This document shows positions 58,001 to 64,000 of a stretch of 64,000 bases of DNA, one piece after another; positions within the stretch are counted from its first letter, which is position 1, and every line of letters begins with the position of its first letter. The DNA comes from Colocasia esculenta. Its lineage: Eukaryota > Streptophyta > Magnoliopsida > Alismatales > Araceae. Where the stretch lies: positions 52,045,359 to 52,109,358 of the forward strand of contig CM024766.1 of the NCBI GenBank assembly GCA_014218235.1, given 5' to 3'. Position numbers and translations under genes: made by a program. The notes below the pieces were generated by a model. That model ran no database searches. It saw nothing but the letters and a program-made list of their open reading frames with translations, and had not been told where the DNA came from.

Positions 58001-59199
58001 ATATCATTCATGTGTTAATATGTTGATGTAACATCATGTTTAGTATCATATTATATAGGTTAATAACCTCCATGTAGTAGCATATGTGTATGTGTATGTG
58101 TAAACATGTAAGTTGTGCATGTGAAATTGTTAAATGAATAAGATAGCATGTGAACAAATGTAAAACCATGCAATTGTATTTAATTCATGTCAAAACAGCA
58201 AGTAAAGTGTGATTATGATTGTGATAAATACATGAAAGAATGTCTAAGTTCCATGATAGACATGCTATTCACTTAGTACATAGTTCCATGCTTAAATTGT
58301 ATATGGTTGCCAACCGATTTGAATATGTTTTAAACCTTCAATTCATGTTTAATAAAATGTGATATCATGTGTAATTGTGATTTATTTATATTAAAACAGC
58401 AAACAAAATGTGTAATTGAATATGAAAAGTGCACATGAAATATGAATAGATATCATGCTAGGTTGCTCCTTACTTTGTGCTTAACTCCATACTCTAGTTG
58501 GTAGAGTTGTACCATAACATGGATAATGTTTGGATTGTTAAAAACATGTTACATGTTAGGTGTAGAAAGCATGTATAGGTGTATATTTGTTATCCATGAT
58601 TTAATATGAGCATGTGTTAGTTAGGAACTTGTTTGGATGATTCATGTGTAGTTAATTATGTAAAGCATGTGCCATGTAAATCATTATGGTTTAAATGATA
58701 GCATGTGTTTCTTTATTGTTTGGTAGTTTAACATGTGTGTGATATGTGTAAGGTTGAGTCTTTAGATTGCTTGCTGGGTCTTTTAGACTCATACTTGCTT
58801 CGGCGTGCAGGTGAGATAGGTGTTCCCATATTGGAGGAGTGCTTAGCGAAGAGCTTCATCGAGTGCGAGGAGCAGCTATATCATGGAGTACTTAATAGTT
58901 GTACTTTTCCTTTCATAGAATGTAGTAGTGTTATTTATATGGACAATGTAATAGACAATATTTTCTTTTGAAATTATAATAATGTGGGCATTGTCATTTC
59001 TTTTCTTGCTATATAGACTGTGGAATGTGTGATGATGATGGAATGAGAATGAGTTATTTCTTTTATTTCCGTTGTACTCATTTGCTATTCATGTACTTAT
59101 CAACCTATCGTTAGTGTTGGGTTATTATCCCACTGTAATGACGTCCTTTGTACTGATGAGGATTGGTATAATCGTACCTGTATGAAGAGGGTCGTTACA
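55045..59199 (+). repeat. Gypsy-B 5' LTR (4155 bp)
   Basis: TGTGAGACCC...GTCGTTACA. AT-rich first 900 bp with GTGCAT words, a 28-bp near-palindrome at 56078-56105, TATA box at 56260-56266, GTTGGCG/CGCCAAG motifs (56683-56780), a module shared with the solo LTR (57480-57690), short ATGTGCTATGTG repeats (57700-57740) and a hairpin (58776-58790). Confidence 0.95.
56260..56266 (+). promoter_or_regulatory. TATA box of the Gypsy-B 5' LTR
   Basis: TATAAAA in AGCTCTATAAAACCACC; the same element is at about 61158-61164 in the 3' LTR. It would give a leader of nearly 3 kb before Gag. Confidence 0.6.
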
Positions 59200-59203
59200 G
59201 AGA

Positions 59204-59217
59204 TGGTATCAGAGCCC
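59204..59217 (+). other. Gypsy-B primer binding site
   Basis: TGGTATCAGAGCCC four bases after the LTR: initiator tRNA-Met type. Confidence 0.93.
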
Positions 59218-59376
59218 AAGGTTGAGATTGTACATGGATAAATCATCATCTTCACAAGATTGCAAAGTCTTTATAGGAAATTGTCCATATATGTAGAAAG
59301 TACTAATAATGAATGGAAAATAGTTAAGGAAAATAGTTAGGATCTAGTAACTTAGACTCTAACTAAGTTAACTATT

Positions 59377-59935
59377 TTGCAGGATATGGTTGGCCGTGGT
59401 AGATGTAGTGCTCAGGCTAGGAGGTATGAGCAGAGTCAGAAAGTAAAGAAGTTCGTGAAAGGGCTCAAACCATCTTTGAGAGCTAGACTTTTAGAGTCTG
59501 ACCCCCGCACTCTGGAAGAGGCTCTTAGCGTAGCAAGCAGACGAGAGAGTAGGGTGGAATCATACTAGGAAGAGAAGGAAGCTCAGAAGAAGAGGTCACC
59601 AGAACCATTCCAGCGGCAAAATAGGAAGATGAAGAAACTCATGGAAGGTCAGCAATGAGCTATGGTACCAGGCAGCGAAAAGCCTGAGTGCATACATTGC
59701 GGGAAGCGTCATGGCGGAGACGTGTGTTGGTTAAAGGAAGGAAGATGTCTTAAATGTGGCAGCAAGGAACATCGGATCAGAGAATGTCCGAGACTGAAGA
59801 AGCTCGTTCCGCGAGGTGTACCAACAAGTGCAACAACGAAGCTAGCAGCACCAATCGAGGAGAATGTGTTAATCGAAGACGACATCGACGACGTTACCAG
59901 AGGTACTCGATCCGATCTTTGAGGACGAAGATCTT
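59377..59935 (+). pseudogene. gag: Gypsy-B Gag remnant with double zinc knuckle, fused to the Pol end
   Basis: KKFVKGLKPSLRARLLE is the end of the Retrotrans_gag domain; the N-terminal capsid part is missing. A TAG at 59566-59568 interrupts, then come knuckles CIHCGKRHGGDVC and CLKCGSKEHRIREC (about 59690-59790). The last readable part, in a shifted frame, is FEDEDLFQGGR before the polypurine tract, which looks like a Gypsy Pol C-terminus. Protease, RT, RNase H and integrase are deleted between knuckles and tail. Confidence 0.88.
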
Positions 59936-59952
59936 TTTCAAGGGGGGGAGAG
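59936..59952 (+). other. Gypsy-B polypurine tract
   Basis: CAAGGGGGGGAGAG directly before the 3' LTR. Confidence 0.85.
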
Positions 59953-62900
59953 TGTGAGACCCCCAAATTTTATTCATTTTATATTGTGCATGTGATAGTT
60001 ACTAGTTATGTATATAGTGTGTGTATTAAATTGTGCATATTGCAATTTCTAAATTACTCATGTGCATATATAGGTGTATATATGTTATTTTCTGTGAGAA
60101 TAAGTAATTAGCCAATTTTGTGCATATTGTGCTTACTAAAAACCTAGGTATATTATATTTAAGTAATGTTGTGCAAAAAAAAAATGTGAATATTGCTATA
60201 TATCTTGTAGGTATATATGAGTTAATTTTCTATGCATGTAATGTGTATAAATGTGCATGTTGAATCTAATTATTGATGTACGTATTGTAATTACCTATTT
60301 CATGCATAATGTATGTAACTATATTGTGTACATGTGTATATATATATGTGTGTCAATTTAAGTGTGCATATGCAAATAAACTATTGTTGTATAGACTGTT
60401 CTTAATTAACCTTATGCATATTGCATCTTAATAATACTATGCATATACTACCTAACTATTGATGTGCATATTATACTATTTATTCCATGGATATGTATGA
60501 ATATATATGTGATACTCTGTGCATGTAATGTATTTATTTACATGTGCATATGTAAGTATATATATATTATTTTATGTGAATATAGGTAATTAACTAATAT
60601 TGAGCATATTGTACTTAATTAGAAACCATGCATTTTATATTTGAGTAATGTTGTGCATATGATATGTAATTACTGCTATATACCTTGTAAGTGCATATGA
60701 GTTATTTTTCATACATGTATATATTTAAATGTGCATGCATTATATAACTATCGATGTACATGTTATATTTATCTAATCCATGCATGTTGTATGTAATTAT
60801 GTTGTGTACATGTATATATGTATATGTTTAACTTTGTGCATATGATATCTACTTATTCCCATAACCATTAAACTGTTTATGATGTGTTGGTACAACCATT
60901 TTAATGTATACTTATTTTGGCTGAGATGTACAGTTGGAGGCAACATGCTGGCCGCTGACTGCCTGGCCCAGAGGAGTTGGCGTCCAGATCGATGGACGCC
61001 AACCCCCCTGTTGGGCACACCATAGGTGGACGCCAAGTTCCCAGCGTTATGACGGTTTTAGATTTGGTAACACATGCGTTTCGTTCGGTTCCAGTTTAGG
61101 AAACCCATCCCTAACCTTAGGAGACCTACCTTGATGCGTACCCAACCTACCTAGCTCTATAAAAACACCTTGGTTCGGCTGGATAATGTTTCTTGGTCTT
61201 TGTGAAACCCTAGAGCTTTTGTGGAGAAAAGCTGTTCTTTGGAGAGCTGGATCCAGCGATTGGAGGAGTTTCCTAGCAACCTGCACTGATTGGAGAATAG
61301 CCCATACATAGAGGAAGCATTCCCAACTTCGAGGGTCAATCTACAACAACAGAAGGACCGGATTTGAAGAGGTTTTGAGCACCTTCTTGGCTGGGCCGAG
61401 GAGGGCTTTGTCAGCAAGATTTGATCTCTGTGGATTTATTTCGAGGTAAGTAACCTATGGATGTCAACCCTACTCATATCCCCTTAGGTCCTAGCATTTT
61501 TTTTCGGAATTTTCCTCGCGTCTTGGAACCTCCAAATTTCCCATACAATTGTGTGCTGCCTGCATGGTCTGCAGACAAGAAGTTGGCGGCCACATATTGT
61601 GCCATCAAGTTCCTATGTTGGTGGCACCAGAGTGTGCCATTTACACAGTTGGCAACACACACTGTGCCGCCAAGTTCCTCAGGGTTTTAAAAAACTGTTG
61701 TTTGATCTCTTTAAGGTGTTTATTTGACTTCCGGGTATGTGTGCATGCTGTAAATATTTGATATGATTAGGAACTGTCATTAGGTCATATCATGAGGTCG
61801 TACTGAATTTTTGTGATTTGTGTTAATTATTAAAATTTCGGTAATTGAACTGTGAGCATAATATGACCCTGTTTAATCTATGTAAATAGATCTGTTGTGA
61901 GTTAGGGTTTCATAATATTTCTGCAATCATGTAATGACTGTCTTTAAGCATTGGCACTGTTAGGTTTGACTGTTATACTGTAATTTCTACTTAAAGGAAA
62001 TTAGTGATGAATGTACTTGTAATCTGTTTTAATTGTTATACTTATTTTACAAACCCAAAAAATCTGAAAAATTGAACATGTGACATGTTTCATATTTATA
62101 TCTTGTGATAAAAATTTCGATCTATTTTGATGACAAAAAGTGTAATTATTAGTTAAACCATGGAAAATAGTCATATTTAGCATGTTAAATTTATTCTTGT
62201 GTGATTCAGTAATTAACAGCATGTCTAGGACTGTGATTTGAGTTATTTTATTACTGTGAACAATAGTATCATGTTAGGTCAATTGAATCATATGCAATTG
62301 TTACATAATGCATGTAAAATGATTAAATAGTACATGTGAAATATGTAAACAATGTGATAAAATGTGATAAAGTGAACGTGTAAAATTGGGCCGAGATTGA
62401 CATTGCTACCATAGAGGTCTAAGAGCTGTACCATAGAAAAGTCCCTATGGAAGGCTCAACGTGAAATATATCCTAAGGGCATTAGGATAAAACCCTAGAG
62501 GTGGACAAGTACCACTAGATACAGTGGAGAGGGCTTCCCCCGATCTGCGCAGTTACCAAGATTCGCCACTAGATTGCCCAGGTGGTGACTTTGTGTCAAG
62601 TGATGTGATGTGCTATGTGCTATGTGTTATGTGCTATGTGATATGGGTGCGTGCATCCTCTAGATGGTAGTTAGGACTATGTGTCACGACAACTTAAGTG
62701 ATAAAATATGAATAAAGTGTAAAGTGTAACATGTGAATGTGGCACGTGGTAAGTGTAAGTGATGTGACATGTGATAGCTGAAGGTGCAAGTGAAACATAG
62801 GTGAAAAGTGTGTGAAACCCTGTGTAAGTGAAAGTGAATGTAAGTGAGAGAGTAAATGCATGTGAAAAACTAAGTTAATATGTTAATATGTTGATGTGTA

Positions 62901-64000
62901 TATTTATATCATTCATGTGTTAATATGTTGATGTGTATATTTATATCATTCATGTGTTAATAACCTCCATGTAGTAGCATATGTGAATGTGTGTGTGTAA
63001 ACATGTAAGTTGTGCAATGTGAAAGATGAGCATGTGAAATTGTTAAATGAATAAGATAACATGTGAACAAATGTAAAACCATGCAATTGTATTTAATTCA
63101 TGTCAAAACAGCAAGTAAAGTGTGATTATGATTGTGATAAATACATGAAAGAATGTCTAAGTTCCATGATAGACATGCTATTCACTTAGTACATAGTTCC
63201 ATGTTTAAATTGTATATGGTTGCCAATTGATTTGAATATGTTTTAAACCTTCAATTCATGTTTAATAAAATGTGATATCATGTGTAATTATGATTTATTT
63301 ATATTAAAACAACAAACGAAATGTGTAATTGCATATGAAAAGCGCACGTGAAATATCAATAGATATCATGCTAGGTTGCTCCTTACTTTGTGCTTAACTC
63401 CATGCTCTAGTTAGTAGAGTTGTACCATAACATGGATAATGTTTGGATTGTTAAAAACATGTTGCATGTTAGGTGTAGAAAGTATGTATAGGTGTATGTT
63501 TGTTATTCATGATTTAATATCAGCATGTGTTAGTTAGGAACATGTTTGGATGATTCATGTGTAGTTAATTATGTATAGCATGTGCCATGTAAATCGTTAT
63601 GGTTTAAATGATAGCATGTGTTTCTTTATTGTTTGGTAGTTTAACATGTGTGTGATATGTGTAAGGTTGAGTCTTTAGATTGCTTGTTGGGTCTTTTAGA
63701 CTCATACTTGCTCCGGCGTAGAGGTGAGACAGGTGTTCCCATATTGGAAGAGGGCTTAGCGAAGAGCTTCATCGAGCGCGAGGAGTAGCTATATTGTGGA
63801 GTACTTAATAGTTGTACTTTTTCTTTCATAGAATGTAGTAGCGTTATTTATATGGACAATGTTTTCTTTTGAAATTATAATAATGTGGGCATTGTCATTT
63901 CTTTTCTTGCTATATAGACCGTGGAATGTGTGATGATTATGGAATGAGAATGAGTTATTTCTTTTATTTCCGCTGTACTTATTTGCTATTCATGTACTTA
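59953..64000 (+). repeat. Gypsy-B 3' LTR, last bases outside the window
   Basis: Same sequence as 55045 onwards. Differences include a perfect 28-bp palindrome at 60976-61003 and a tandem doubling of the TGATGTGTATATTTATATC block around 62890-62960 where the 5' LTR has one copy and other sequence. Confidence 0.95.

Larger units (their letters stand above)
55045..64000 (+). mobile_element. Gypsy-B: internally deleted Gypsy element with 4.15-kb LTRs, runs off the window
   Basis: 5' LTR 55045-59199, primer site, 753 bp internal sequence, polypurine tract, 3' LTR from 59953. By length the 3' LTR should end about 108 bp beyond base 64000. Internal sequence holds only the C-terminal part of Gag joined to what looks like the last residues of Pol. 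About six differences between the LTRs in the first roughly 255 bp. Confidence 0.95.

Overview
This window is a stack of nested plant transposable elements; I see no intact host gene. Ty1/Copia elements of Sirevirus type (coiled-coil Gag, UBN2-like Gag domain, env-like ORF after pol), long-LTR Ty3/Gypsy elements with double zinc knuckles, plant initiator-tRNA-Met primer sites, a hAT transposase and a captured plant GPAT gene all point to a flowering plant. The very GC-rich GPAT fragment hints at a monocot; this is inference.

Layout. (1) 1-10419: 3' part of a Sirevirus-type Copia element (Copia-1, +; broken gag, pol and env-like ORF; 3' LTR 8834-10419), inserted in a Gypsy pol (10420-11624, +), which is followed by an LTR-like segment ending at 12292. 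(2) 12293-46267: a hAT transposase gene on the minus strand is the root of a nest and is split into three pieces (12293-12397, 43259-44156, 46072-46267). Inside it sits Copia-A (12398-43258, +, gag but no pol). Inside Copia-A sits Gypsy-A (19243-41209, -). Inside Gypsy-A sits Sirevirus-B (24286-37442, -). A minus-strand Copia solo LTR (44157-46071) is a separate insertion in the same hAT gene. Copia-A, Gypsy-A, Sirevirus-B and the solo LTR are each flanked by a perfect 5-bp target duplication (atgta, tgtat, cagct, atttc), so their order of insertion is fixed.

(3) 46268-49742: upstream part of the hAT element, a degenerate tandem repeat, a probable Pack-MULE (47510-49180) carrying a broken glycerol-3-phosphate acyltransferase gene, and a foldback MITE (49198-49459). 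(4) 49743-64000: a Copia LTR split by a 3.2-kb Gypsy solo LTR (50272-53496, duplication ggaac) and then interrupted by Gypsy-B (55045 to beyond the window), whose roughly 4.15-kb LTRs enclose only 753 bp of internal sequence with a gag remnant.

The most unusual signal is a regular architecture of short TCGA-centred palindromes in the Copia elements. In the LTRs of Copia-1 and Copia-A the motif GTGTCGACAC comes as four pairs: 21-22 bp within a pair (about two helical turns) and 73-75 bp between pairs. The same motif and spacing recur inside the elements, ahead of the env-like ORF of Copia-1, in the equivalent spacer of Copia-A, and in the gag of Copia-1. Sirevirus-B carries a different TCGA motif in the same two places, and between pol and its env-like ORF that cluster is followed by a TATA box, which suggests an internal promoter. 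All proteins seen are retroelement or transposon proteins with frameshifts or stops, so the window probably has no working gene of its own.
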